A stretch of 64,000 nt of DNA from Hemicordylus capensis (taxonomy: Eukaryota; Chordata; Lepidosauria; Squamata; Cordylidae). The position numbers and the translations under genes were made by a program. Location of the stretch: the NCBI RefSeq assembly GCF_027244095.1, contig NC_069665.1:560501-624500 (forward strand). The letters are read 5' to 3'. Shown here piece by piece: positions 23,201-36,500 of the stretch (position 1 is its first letter; each line of letters opens with the position of its first letter). The notes under the pieces are model-generated. The model ran no database searches. It saw nothing but the letters and a program-made list of their open reading frames with translations, and was not told the origin of the DNA.

Positions 23201-26200
23201 GCTGTTGTGGGGGCTGGCCTCTTTCCCCGCTGCCGGCAGGGCTGTTTCTCTTGGGCTGCCACAGACACCCAGGCTGAAGACGGCGGCAGCAAGCGGCCCT
23301 GGTATGCTGTGTGCACTCCTGGCCCCAGCCTCACCCCCCCACCCGCCCCCCGCCCAGCCCCCTTGAAATCCTGCACTGGTTGGAGGCAGAAGCTCTGCAG
23401 GGAGCCCTGTGCCCCCCTCCCCCCAACAGGATCTCTTTTCCGTTGTAAAAGCCCTCACAGGGTCGGTTTTTGCAAACCTGCCGGGCCATGTGCGAGCTCC
23501 CTGGCGTGGTCATGAAGCGCGTGCGGATTTTTGGGCATCCTTCTCCGCCATTTGGACGGCAGATTGTTTCCTTTCCCTGGCACTTTTTCTGGGGGGGGGG
23601 GCGTTCCCCATTTGCTGGAGGGCCCAGGGAGGAGGGAGACGGAGCCCTGCCTGGTGCCTGCCTGAGAGCTGCCTCCCTGGTCGCTGGAGCAGCCCCCCAG
23701 GCCCCCCCTCTCTCCACCCCCCCCCCGCTGGAGGTGAGCCGGCCCCCTTGCCGGCCCCCTAGCCAGGGAGGATCCTGACCTCCTCCTCCCCACCTCAGGC
23801 CGCCGCTGCATGCTGGACCCCAAAGGGCGGAGGTTTGCCCCACAGGAGCTTGGGTGAGGGGGCTGGGCGGCCTTCAGGGCGGGGAGAGGAAGCCCCTGGC
23901 TTGGCTGAGTCACCAGCAGGAGGCCCACGGCCCCCCCCCCAGCCCCCTTGAGGAGGGAGGGCCCAGCAAAAGGCCGGGGAGGGACAGGCCGCTCCGTGGG
24001 GGGGGGGGATGATGATGATGATGATGATGATGATGGGCCATCTTGTCCCCCCCCGCCCTCCCCCCCCCGTTCTTCCCAGGCGGTTGCCAGGGGCCTCGCT
24101 CTGGGGCCGCCGGGCTCTTGGGGCAGCGTCAGGATGTCTGGGGAACAAGCAGGCCAGGCCAAGGCCCTCCAGAAGGCCGGCGGGGGGGGGGGGCGGCCTC
24201 TCTGGGCCCCTCCCTCCCCGGAGCCATTTGCGGCCCCTCCAGGGTGGGGCTTCTCTCTCCTCAGCCAGGGGGTGGGGGGGGGCAGGCAGGGGGTCCCGTG
24301 CTCCACGCTCCCCCTGGAGGGCCCGGCCTGGAGGGTGGGGGGAGGCCCTCGCCAGGAGAGGAGGCCCCACAGGGCCAGGGCAGGGCGGGGCAGCCAAGAG
24401 GGGCTGCCGGGCCCGGGCCAGCCGCAGGTGGGGGGGCCTCTTTCCTGCCCCCCGTCCCTCGTGCCGTGGGCCTGCCGGGGCCTCCCCAGCGCCAGCCCTG
24501 AGAGTGCAGCGCACACTCCCCCCCCCCCCCCCGCTGCCTGCCCCACAGCTCCTGCCTGGCTCTTCACCCTACATCTCCCGGCCAGGAAGCCCTCCCAGCA
24601 GGGGACTTGGCTGCAGGCTGCGAGGCCCCGGGGCTGCCCCTCTTGCCCATGGGGCCAGGACGGGCTCCTCTCACCCAGCCGCGGAGGCCCCCTCGCTTGT
24701 GGACGTGGGCGGGGGGGGCGGCTGCTTTCCGCAGGTCTCCAGAGTCGTGGCGGGAAGGAAGGGCGGCCTGTGACTCGCTGGGCCTTCCAGAAGCAGCCGC
24801 TGCCTCTGCAGTTCCTGGGCATGTCTGAAGTGTCTGGACCTTGCCCAGGGGTTGGGGGTTGTCCTGTGCCTGGAATACCGTCTTTCACCCGGTATTCTTC
24901 GGTGTTCAGCTGGGCGGTCTCGCCGGTGCTTGTGCTGTGAGCACCGGCACCCCAATTCCTTGTTGTGGGGACATTGTGAAGCTTTCGGGGAGGGTGCCTC
25001 TCCTGGGTGCTCTTACCCTCCCCCCACTGCCCCAATCCATTTTTGGCACTAGGGAAACCCAGACCAAAGTGCACAAAATCCAGCAACTGGAATACGTGTT
25101 GCACATTTCCCGACGCCTGCAGATTTGGCCTCCCGCCCTGCTCTAAGAGGCGTTTGCTGTGGGGCCTGTTGAGCGAGGCCAGCAGAGGAGCAGAAGCCAG
25201 CACTTCTGCTTTCTCCTGCAGACCCACAAGGATGTGGCCATTTCAGGTTTTGCACTTGGGATGGATCTGCCCGTCTTTTCAGGGGACGGACTGCCGATCC
25301 GTCTAGGCACACCTACGTCCCCTCGCGGCCAAGTTCAGTCAAATCAGGCCACTTGGTGGGGATGTGTTCGTTTAGGTGGAGTCTTCCCTGCGTTGTGTGA
25401 TTAGGCCGGCCACACTCTGCATGCAAGGGCTAAAATATCTGCATGCGTCAGCAATCCTGTCTCCCCTCCACTCTGTCTGGCAAAGGCTTCTGTGTAACTC
25501 AGAAATGCTGCCTAAACCTTTGCTCCTGCAGGTTGGCGCAGTGAAATCTATCGCCTTTTGCACCTCTTAACCTTTGAGAGGGACCTGCAAAACTGCAGGC
25601 ATGGGAGCGGTGTGTGTGTGTGTGGGGGGGGGGTACCTTCCTCCTCCCCGCCCGCCATTTTGCTTCTGCACCTTGGCCGCCTCCTCCCCAGATCTCTTCC
25701 TAGGGGCTGGCTCATGCCCCTCTTTCTGAGGTCGGAGCTCCCTGGGGGGGTGACATGAGGGGGCTTGGGCTGGAATGGCTGCGGCTTGCACATCTCCCAG
25801 GTGAGCACAGGGTGTGGGGGACACAACGAGAGATGTGGAAGAGTTTCTCTCGCGCGTTAACTTTGGAGTTTTGTCTCCAGAGACGTTATCCTTTAGACGA
25901 AAACGCGGGAATCTGTGTTAAGCCTTGTGGAAGGGAAGGCAGCTGCTGCCTGTGCCTGGAGCAGATTCTGCACAGGGGTTGGGATTCTGCGGTGCCTCCC
26001 TTTGGAGATGACAAACTCCTCGTTGCCAGGCACGTGCGGCTGGGCAGGGCGCAGAACGGCAGAGGCGGGGCGGAGAGAGACCTGCTCTCGGCCTGCGCAG
26101 TCTCGTGCCCTCGCGGAGGAAGCTGGTGGCAGAGGGGAGGCCTGCGCGGAGAAGGGCCTCGCTCCGAGTTGCCCACTTGGCCAGCAGCGAGTGGTGCTGG

Positions 26201-27490
26201 CACCGCCTGGTCCTGCTCCTGCCTTCCAGGAGACCTTCCAGCGCCAGCAGTAGCTTCGAGGCTCGGCCAAAGGGGCAGAGGACCCCCCCCCCGAGCCCGC
26301 GCGCCTTCTGTGTGCGTCCAAAGAGAGTCTGTGCACCTTCTGCCAAGTCGGGGCCCAGGCTGCCTCTCAAAAGGAGGAGCGTTTTCTCACCTGGAAAGGG
26401 CCCCTCTGCCTGCTGCAGCCTCCAGGCCGAGGCTTCCTCGGGGAGGGGAGGGGTGCCTGTACTCTGCACTGTCCTCCCCACCCACCCACCCCGGTCAGCG
26501 TCCCTCCACTCCATCTCTCTCTCTCTTCCTTGAAGTGTGTGTCATCCTGATTCATGCCGAAATAGGCTGGATTCAAAGTAAATTGCATTTTGGAAATATG
26601 AGTGTTTGCTCATTGAGGGGTTGATAGCATATTATTATTTTCTCTATGGAAACCAGTTTGGAAAACGTCTGCTGAAAGGCAGCATATAGTCGTAGTAGTT
26701 GCTGACAGCACTTTCACATTTATGGGCAGGGACTTCAGTGGGGCCACGTGCTTTTCCAGAGGGGCAGCATTTGCCCAGGGGGAGGGCAGAGGGCAGGGTG
26801 GGGGGCTTGCTCTGGGCAGCAGATTGCAAAGGCAGGTGGTGTGACCGCTTCTGATTCGGGGCGGGGGTGCCTGTGTGCTGCTCTTGGCCAGCGCCTGGGG
26901 CCAAATGTCAGGACTGCCCGCTCTTCCTCCAGCAGGCCCCGGTGGACTTGAGAGGAAGCCCTTCCTTAGCCAAAGCTGGAAAGGGGCCTAGAGAGGCGGA
27001 GTGGGTCATGAACCTTGCTTGCTTTTCAAGAGCCTGCTGGGCCCCGATCCGCCTCCAGTGCTTGCTCTTGAACTTGGCCCTTCCTCCTCTCACTCTGGGC
27101 CATCCCATGACAGTTTGCTCCCCGGCCCTCCCTAGCTGAAGCGACTCTTTGGGGATGAGCGGGCAAGGAGTGGCCGGCCCTTCTGCCTCTGCTTGCTGGA
27201 GCTCTGTTTGCTCCTCTCCCCCCCGCCCCCCCCCCGCCTTGCTGTCAATGCGAGCCGTGCTGCCTGCAGGCTGGCCAGTCGTCTGGTAGAGCCGAGCAGT
27301 TACTCACCCAGTTCCGTTCCTCCTGACCAATGGCCAGCCGGCAGGCAGTGAGGGCAGGAGAGAGAGGAGCAGCCAGAGCTCTGGCAAGCAGAGGCAGCTG
27401 GGCCTCCTTCAGCATCCCCCGACTCCAGCTCTTGAGGAGTCCCTAAGTGGGCAGTGTTGTGAAGTTGAAATGCAGGTCTGCAAGCCTGTC

Positions 27491-27521
<31 letters not shown>

Positions 27522-27538
27522 CTCTCGCTCTCTTACTT

Positions 27539-27592
<54 letters not shown>

Positions 27593-30500
27593 CCGAGGCT
27601 CCAGTAATAATAGTCTGGCAGCCGCCCCGCCCTGCTCAGCCAGGGGGAGGGTTTTGCAGCGTCAGCTGTGTCTGCTGCCTCTCTGTCGAGACTAGGTGAG
27701 CCCTTCTCTTGCACCGAGCCGGAGCCGGGCTGCCGAGATGGTGGCGGTTCAGAGCTGCACGCCAGCCCCTCCTTCCGCCCGGCCGCATCCTGACTCCCAC
27801 TCCTGAGTCCTCTCCTCCTCCTCTTGGCAGGATTCCCAGTCCCTGGACGGTTGCATCCAGAGCGCTCTCTCGGTGCTCTACCCGCCCTTCGAGAGCACAG
27901 CCGCCACCGTGCTCTGCCAGGTCTTTGACGTGGTGGAGAAGACCTACCGCGGGGACGGGCTGCGCTACCTCATCGACTTCCTCATTCCAGCCAAGCACAT
28001 TTTGCAGTGTGTCCAGCAGGATGCCTGTGTGAGTATCTTGCTGCTGCGTCTGGGCAGGCTCCAGCCGGTGCTGCTGGCTGAGGCCTCGGCAGGGGTCAGG
28101 GCGGTGAGGGGGCCCTGGCCCCTGCCCCACAGCAGGGAGACTCAGCCCCCCAAGTAGCAGTGAGTGGCCCTGTACACTGAAGTCTCCAAGTGTTCAGGAT
28201 GGTTCAGGGTTCCTCGTGGGGAGCAGTTCCCTCCCTCTCCTACTTAGGAGGGCTGCTGTTCTCGCAGAGCAGGCTCCCCCCCCCTTTTCCAAGGGACGTG
28301 CGCGTTGCAGGCCAGGCCCACTGCTTCCCCTCCCCCCCACGCCAGCGTCCTCGCTGGAGGGTCAGGCCTGAGCATTTGTAGCCAAATCTGCCTGCCGCCC
28401 CCTCCGCCCTGTGTGCTCTTTCCAGCCGCCTCTTCATGCAAGCACAAGCCGGGTGCGGTGCCTCCGTGGGGGAGCCCCACTCCCTCCGGCAGCTTTGCCC
28501 GACTTCTGCAGCTTCTAGCCTCCGGGCCCTCTCTCTTGGCAGGCGGCAGGCTGTCAGGTTTCTGTTGCTGGCACGGGCAGCGCTCTTGCTGAATCCTGCG
28601 GGCTGCTCAGAGCTCTTGCCAGGGCTCTCTGCTGCATGTCCATTTGCAGAGCTGAGGGGCTGCTCCCTTCCCTGGGAGCGACTGTCAGTGCTGTCCACTT
28701 CTGCCCGATGCGGGGCCACTGTGCAAACTCCGCGGTGCCAGGGCTGGCTGGAGAGGGTGGTGCTGGATCTGGGAGGGGCAGGCCGAGGGCTCCTTCCGCC
28801 CTGACCGTCCCTCGCTTCCTTGAGCAGCTGTGCTCAGATCGAAGGCCAGAGCCATCCCCTTCCCCAGCAGCACCTGCCCGCTTGGCTGGGGACTCTGGTT
28901 TTCACCGTTCTTTCTGGATTTGCCCCAGACAGGGAGGAAGCAGCGCTTCCTGCCCTTACCCGGGTGGTGCTGTACTGAAGCCAAATCGGACTGAGGGCAG
29001 GAGCAGGGAGCAGTGTTCTCTGCCCTCACTCTGGCATCTTCTGGGTAGGAATAACATAACATAAAACAGCACACTGTCCTTGGCCATCAACCAGGAGGAG
29101 CCAGACTAAAAAGAACAGCCTTTCCCGGGCACCTGAATGCAGGAAGAGCAGGTGCCTGGAGATGGCTGTGGGGAGGCTGGTCCATAAAACGAGGTGCCAC
29201 CCCAGGGAAGGCCCTGTCCCTGACAGCCATCCACATGACCCCCAAAGGTGGCCTCCCCTGCAGCAGGGCCTCTGCCGGAGACCTCCCCACTCAAGGGCAG
29301 GCTCAGATGGGAGGGGGCAGCCCTCCAGAGTCCCTGGCCCCAGACCCTTTGGAGATCTGTAGGTCAAAAAGAGCATGTTAAACAGTGCTGGGGTGGAGTG
29401 AGGGGAAATCACTGGCAGCCGGTGAAGACACTGAAGCACTGCTCGAAGGGGATGTCCAGGTAACTGTCTAGCTGACGTTTTCTGCCCCAGTGGACATTTC
29501 TTGATGTTCCTTGTGAGCAGCCCCATGCTGGGTAGTAACCCGCGTTCCCTCGAAGAGGGGTTCCCAGATGGTGTTGACTACAACTCCCGGAACCCTCAGA
29601 CAAAAGCCGCTGCAGCTGGGGATTCTGGGAGTTGTAGTCAACCACGTCTGTGGGAATCCCTGTGAGACCGGTAATCCCTCCCGGAGGCTCTGCTGCTCCT
29701 GGCGAGGCTGGCCCGGCCCCTGCGCCTCTGTGCACGTGTTGCTGAGGCATGGAAGCCCCTCGGGCAGGGGGTGGGCAGCGCGGTCGTCAGAGGCACCGGA
29801 AGGCCGCGAGTTGCTTGCAGCACCAGAATAATCCCCGGGGGGGTGAAGCGCAGGCCCGGCCCGGCTCTGTGGGTTTGGCCAGATTGCTCATCCTTCCCAG
29901 AGGATCAGCGAGCCTTTCCCGCCAGGGCTTTGTTAGGGCATAATATAGTCATGACGTGGCCGCCAACGCGAGCAGCCTCTCCCCAAGCTGTGCGTCTTGT
30001 GGGGGAGCCTCTAGTTACCGCCTCGCCTTCCCCTGCTCTTGGGGTCGGAGCTCTGCTTCCTCCCGCCTGCCGCCAACTCACCTGGCCGTCCTCTCTCCCG
30101 AAGGTCCGGTACTGCGGCCTGCTCTTCCGCCACGAAGGCTGGCCCCTCTGCGTCCACGAGAAGGTCATAGTCCAGCTGGCCTCCCTCGACTGGCGGGTCC
30201 TGAGGCCCGGAGACTTCTACCTGCAGGTGGTCCCCTACCTGAAGAAGCGGCCCCGCCTCGTGGTGAAGTGCTTGGCCAGGGACAAGCACAATGTCGAGGA
30301 GCTGCCGCTGCCGGAGGTCTCCTACACCTCCGTCTTCAGCCGGCAGTGGCTGGACGGCCTCAACGGGCAGCGGAGGGCAGCGGCTCTGGAAAACTGCTTG
30401 CTAGCCGCAGACGAGAAGGTCTTCCGGGTCCCCTGGGGGGACATCGTCCGTCCAGAATTCGTCGAGCGTCCCCAAGCCATGGAGAGCCTCCCAGGGCCGC

Positions 30501-33500
30501 CTGCTGCGTTGGGCTTCTCAGGGGAGCCACCCCAGACTCTTCCGGGGCCACCTTTCCTTGGGGACCACTTGCTCGTGGCGAGCAGCAGCACAGAGCAGCT
30601 CAGCAAGGCCTCGGAGGGTGGCCCGGAAGGGGACTACGTGGCGCTGGCGGCTGGGCCCCCCCGGGGGGGCTCCTTGGCCCAGGCAGGGGCCTTGCGCTCT
30701 TGCCCCCAGCCCCGGGCGAGAGCAGAGGCCGGGGCCGGGCCGGGCAACAGCTCTTGCCTGCAGAATGGCGTCGGCTCGGCCCTTGCCTCCGCGAGGACCC
30801 CCAGGGCCCAGGCGGAGGCCGAGGAGGCCGGGAGTGACACGGGGAGGGCCTCTGTGCTGCCCACGGGGGCCTCGGCAGGCTCCAGCCCCCAGGAGTCTCC
30901 CCACGGGGAGCTGCAGCAGGCCCAGCCGGGGCACGAGCTGGACTGGAGGTATGCCCTGTGCAGCTACCACGACGGAGAGGAAGCCGAGAGTCTGCCTCCG
31001 GCAGCAGGAGCACCTCCCAGGAGCAGCTCCCAGGAAGCAGGAGGCTGCCATGGCGGGCCTGGCACGGAGGCCGCGCAGCCGCGGGGAGGAGGCAGCCGCC
31101 CCAGCGCTGGGGGGAAGGGCCCCCTCTCTGGCTCTCCAGCAGGACCTCTGGGAGCTGGTGGCCACTCGGGGGAGGACTCCGGCCGCTCCAGCCCAGCTCT
31201 GCCCGAGGACGGGCTCCTCCTGCCTCCCACAGACCCAGCCTCACCAGAGCGCCTCTCTGCTGGGAGGGCGGCGCACAGTCCTCCCTCGCAGGAACATTGT
31301 TCGGGGTGGCTGGTGGGCCTCCATCCTCCAGCTGGCCTGAAGGAAAAGGGGAGCCCACAGCAGGCTGGTGAGTCAGCCCCGTTGGACCAAGGAGTGAGCA
31401 GGGAGGGAGGCCTCCAAGGGGCGGCCAGGCAGGCTTTCGCTGGGGGCGAGGAACGGAGCCCCTCTGGAAGGGCCCGGCCCCCCAAGCAGCCAATGGAGGG
31501 AGAGCTGCTCCAGGGGGGCGGGCCAGAGAAGGGGGACGATGGCCCACCGCAGGCCGAGGGGGCTTTGTCTGGCGTGAGGCACAACAGCCCAGGCGCAAAG
31601 CTGGAGAGGAACAGAAGCCCCTGCTGCCCTTCCGCGGAGACTGGAGCGCAGGCAGCGGAGGCCATCTGCTGCGTGAACGAGGAGGGGGCCGAAGAGCACG
31701 GGACGGAGCAGCCATGCCTGGCGGGTGAACCAAACCCTTTGCTGTTGGAAACCTCCAGGGAGGGGGGATGCTTGACAGGGCCAACGGAAACAACCAACCC
31801 TCCTTCAGCACAGCCGGAGTCAGACATGTGGGCCCCCCTGGCGGCTGGGGGCAAGCTGGGCCCCCCCGAAACACCAGCTCAGCTGCAGCCCAGGAAGCCA
31901 GATGCGGAGGACTTGGCACCCCTGACGTCGGCGAGGGTCCCAGGCTGTACCAGGAGCATCGTGAACGGGGTGCAGGAAGCAGCTTCGGAGGCCATCTCCA
32001 CCACAGGTAGGACTCTTTCGGGGCGGCCGGGGGGCGGGGGGCATAGGAAGCTGCCATCTACTGAGTCAGACCCTTGATCCATCTCACTCAGGATGGTCTA
32101 CCCAGACCGGCAGCAGCTTCTCCCAAGTTGCAGGCAGGAGTCTCTCCCAGCCCTCTCTTGGTGATGCTGCCAGAGAGGGAACTGAGGACCTTCTGCACGC
32201 AGGCAGGCAGACAGGTGCTCTTCCCAAGCGGCCCCATCCCTGAAGAGGAATATCTTCCTGTGCTCACACATGTGGTCTCCCCCATTCAAATGCAAACCAG
32301 GGTGGGCCCTGCTTAGCAAAGGAGACCTGCTACCGCAAGACCAGGTCTCTTCCCTTGCGCACTGTGCAGTTCAGTTTGGAGCTAACGGGGCGGGGGGCAC
32401 GCAAAAGGGAGGCCCCGGGCCCCTGCTTCTTCCTGGTGGGCAGCTTAGGCTGCTCCTCTCTCCCCCGCTCCTCCCCAGAGCTGCGCTGCCTGCAGGCTGG
32501 CCACTTGGCGGGTAGACCTGCGCGGTAACCGTGCCGCTCTACCTGTCGAATGGCCAGCCTGCAGGCAGCGCGGGATCGAGGGGCAACCTAAGGACCCAGC
32601 GGCAGGAAGCAGCGGCAGCTGCCCCTCCTTTGCCCCCCCCGCCCCGCTTGTTGAGATGGCTCCTGGTTTGGACGGGGTGTCTTGGCAGAGGGACTCCTGG
32701 GCCTGGTTCGTCACACACAGACAGCCAGGCGCCAAGGGAGGGGCCCAGCGGAGCAAGCGTTCAGGGGCCTCTGCACCTCGGCTGGACCTCTGGACTGGGT
32801 GGGAATTGCTCGTGGGTGTTGCTGGGCAGTGTGGTGCAGTGGTTAGAGAGCCGGACTTGGGTTGGGGAGGCCCAGGTCCAGATCCCAGCTCCGCCATGGA
32901 ACACGCTGGGTGACCTTGCGCAGTGGCGCTCGCTCAGCCTAGCCCGCCTCACAGGGCTGTCGGGAGGATCCAGTGCGGGGCAGGGGACACGAAGGGACAC
33001 GCCGTGCCTCGGAAGACGACTAGGTGGGTGCAGCGTTTTGCGTCCTCTGCCGCGCCCGCTGCACGACTGGGCGGAATGCTAGTCCAGTGGCCAAAGCAAA
33101 ACCGCCCTGACCCTGTCCGCTTTCCACTCTTGCTTTGCTGGAAAGACACACGTCAGTTTCTCGCCCTTGTGTTTGTGAGGAATGTTGGGGCGGCTCAGGA
33201 ACCAGCACGTGGCTGGGGAAAGGGTTTCGCGCCCGGGCCCGAGGGAGGGGAGGGTCAGCCCTCCCTCCGCACACAGGTCGGCCACTGCCCCCTCCTTCCG
33301 GTGTTTCCAGGCGTTTCCAGGCGTTTTGCAGCAGGCTGCCAAGTTCAGGGTGCCCACCAGTGGCATCCGAGGAGGAGTCAGCTGCATCTCCACAGATCTT
33401 CTTCTTCTTCTTCTTCTTCAAAGCTGCTCGGCAGAAAAGCCAAACAAGTGCGAGGGTCCAGTTTAAGACTCGGAGTGCATTCCCAGGAGGCGTCCCCTGG

Positions 33501-36500
33501 CTTAGGCGAGGCACACGTGGATGCCCTGCTGACCAGCTGGGAACCTGAGCACAGACTTGGGTCTGGGCCTCACCGATCCCGGAGGAGGGGGAAAGGAGCA
33601 GAGCGCAGGGACCCCTTGCTTGGTATCAGCCGGTTGTCTGCTCACCCCCTCGGCAACCCCCTTCCTCTCTTCGCAGACCAGGGCCTTTTTCTTGACCTCT
33701 GGCCGCTCCCTCTCTTTTGCAAGCTGAGCTTCACCCTTTCTCCATCCGCCTGCAGTCTGGTTGCAGAGATCTCTGTGCCCTTCCCCGTAGCAGGGCTCTC
33801 CCACAGGGGCCCCCTGCCGTGGCTGAACTACCACTCCCATCATCCCCAGCTACACTGGCCTTTGCACCCCTGCCCTCTAAGCTCCACAGTTCCCACCTGC
33901 TTGCCCAAACGGAGGCTAACAGGCTTAGCTGCCAGTGTAGAGGGAGATCACCTCCTTGTTCACAGCCCTCTCTCTGGCTGGGGGCAGAGCCTAGGAGGAC
34001 ACTGAGCACCAGTTGCAGGGGAGCAACAGCAGGAGCGAGGGCAGGCCCCTTTCAACTCCTGCCTGTCCATCTGTGTGAAGCAGGATGCTGGACTCGATGG
34101 GCCTCCTTGGGCCTGACCCAGCAGGGCTGTTCTGGTGTTCTTATGACACCACCTTCTCCTGCACAAGCCCTCTTGAAGAGAAGGGGACCTTTGCAAAGGG
34201 GCTCTCTTGGGGAGCGGGACCTTTTCCTCCCCTGCCCCTCCTCAGGCCGGGTGTCGCTCCACTCCAGGCTCGCAGAGCAGAAGGTGGCATGCTGCCAGTG
34301 AGTTGGCCAACCATGGCGCCAGCCTCTGGGGAGTCTGTGGGCGGGCGGGCGGGCAGGCAGGCCTCTCCCCCTCTCTCCTGCATTCCTCCCAAGGAGCCAC
34401 CCCACCCGGCTTGGGAATGTTGGCCCCTGACGGGCGGTCTGGCCAAGATGGGTCTGGCAGGTTGGGTTGGGCTTCTTCGTCCAGACAGCAAGTTGCCCCC
34501 AGATGGTGTCCACTGAGGGACAAGAAGCCTGTGTGCCACACTGGTGACATGGCAATTGCAGGACTCCTTTCCGGGGGGGGGTGAGGGGGCCTCCTAGTAG
34601 TGGGCAATTCGATCATTAGGGGTATGGAGAAATGGGTCTGTGACCCGCGTGTAGACTTGTCTGCCTGGTGCGAAGGTTGTTAGGTTGTTGTGAGGCAGTG
34701 CTGGGGAGGAGTCAGCTGTCATGGCGCATGTTGGGAAATGTAGTCGTTTAGGCTGCTCGGGTCCAGGAGTGGAAGTCCAGGACCCCCAAGGTAGCATTCT
34801 CAGAAATTCTCCTGTTCCATGTGCAGGGCCAGCTAGACAGGTGGAGCTGAGGGGTCTCAATACGTGGCTGAGACGTTGGTGCCGGGAGGAGGGGTTTAGA
34901 TTTGTTAGGCACGGGGATACATTTGGGGACAAGATGCGCCTGTACAAAAGGGATGGGCTGCGCTTGAACCAAGATGGAACCAGACTGCTGGCGCTTAAAA
35001 TCAAAAAGGTCGCAGAGCAGCTTTTAAAATGATGCCTGGGGGATAACCGACATCCAGTTCAGCAAGTGCCCTCCCTTAAGGTGTGAGGGTGTGGATGCTT
35101 CCGACAGACCAGAAGGGGAGAGAGCAGAGCCAGGTAAAGAGCAGGCAGAAGGCTGTGCTAGCGGGTCAAAAAGATCAAATGGCCATAAGGAAGGTAGCAC
35201 ACACTAGGGAAGAGATTCAGCGTATAGGTGTTTATATGCCTATGCCAGATCTGCTGGTCAGTGACCGAACAAACGAATCTATCTATCTGCCTATGCCAGA
35301 AGCCTCCGAGCCAAGAAGGGCGAACAGGAGTGCTGGGTTGCTAATGAAAACATCGATAGAGTGGGCACATCAGAAACATGGCGGAACAGTGAGAACCAGA
35401 GGGACACTGTTATTCCTGGGTATAAACTCTATAGAAAGGCCCGGGAGAGGCGAATGTTAAAGAAGGGATAGAATTTCACGGGGTAGAAAAACCCAGATAG
35501 ACCAGAGTCCTCCACTGAAATTCTGTGGGTGTCAGTACAAGGCCTGAAAGGAAATGTGCTACGAGGGACATGCTATCGCCCTCCTGATCAAAATGCTGAC
35601 AGTGACTGGGAGTTGCAGAAGGAGATCAGGGAGGCGTCAAAGAGAGGCAGGGCTGTAATCATGGGCGACTTCCATTACCCCCACACTGACTGGGTAAATT
35701 CACATTCAAGTAATGACAAAGAGGCCAAATGTCTAGATACGCTGATTGACTGTGCCCTACAACAGTTGGTCATGGAATCAACCGGAGAGAGGGCAACCTT
35801 GGACTTAATCCTGAGTGGTGCCCAGGACCTGGTGCAAGATGTCAGTGTTGTGGACCCTTCAGGCAACAGTGACCATAGTAGTGTGATCAAATTCAGCATA
35901 CATGCAAGGAGAGAATCACCAAGGAAAGGAAAAATTCTCTAAAATGAGGAGTTTGGTGAAAATAAAACTGAAAGAAGTCACTTTGCTCCAAAATGTATGG
36001 AGTTTGTTTAAAACCACAATAACAGAAGCTCAGTTAGGTACCAAAAAGGAGGAAAGGTACCATCAAGTCCTGAAGGATACCAGCATGGCTAACAAGTAAA
36101 GTCAAGGAAGCTGTAAAGGGGGGAAAGAATTTCTTCAGAAATTGGAAGGCCTGCCCAAGTGCAGAGAACAGAAAGGATCACAAACTCTGGCAAAAGAAAT
36201 GCAAGGATACAATAAAGTAAAGGTAGAGTGTGCCGTTGAGTTGGTGTCGACTCCTGGCGATTTGAACCGGCAACCTCTGGCTTGCTAATCAAGTCAACAA
36301 TAAGGGAAGCGAAAAGAGAGTTTGAGGAACATTTAGCTAAAAGCATCAAGGGGAATAACATTGGAAGCAGGAAACCTGCCAGGAAGGTGATTGGTCCATT
36401 AGATGATGAGGGAGTGAACAGGATTATTAAGGAGGATATGGAGATTGCAGATAACCTAAACGAGTTCTTTGCATCTGTCTTAATGGCAGAGGATACTGAG

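Noticed and set aside
23455-25227. 590-codon minus-strand open frame in intron 1
   Set aside because: Longest frame in the window besides the host exons, but composition-driven: low-complexity, crossing an (ATG)n microsatellite, without any recognisable motif.
27493-27695. Cys/Val- and His/Thr-repeat open frames
   Set aside because: They are translations of GT/CA microsatellites.
1-27830. SLC9A5 coding exons upstream of PLEKHG4
   Set aside because: Human synteny predicts SLC9A5 nearby, but no transporter-like exon or membrane-segment peptide was recognised in this stretch.
30600-32057. 485-codon minus-strand frame
   Set aside because: Antisense shadow of PLEKHG4 exon 3, whose coding strand has clear homology.
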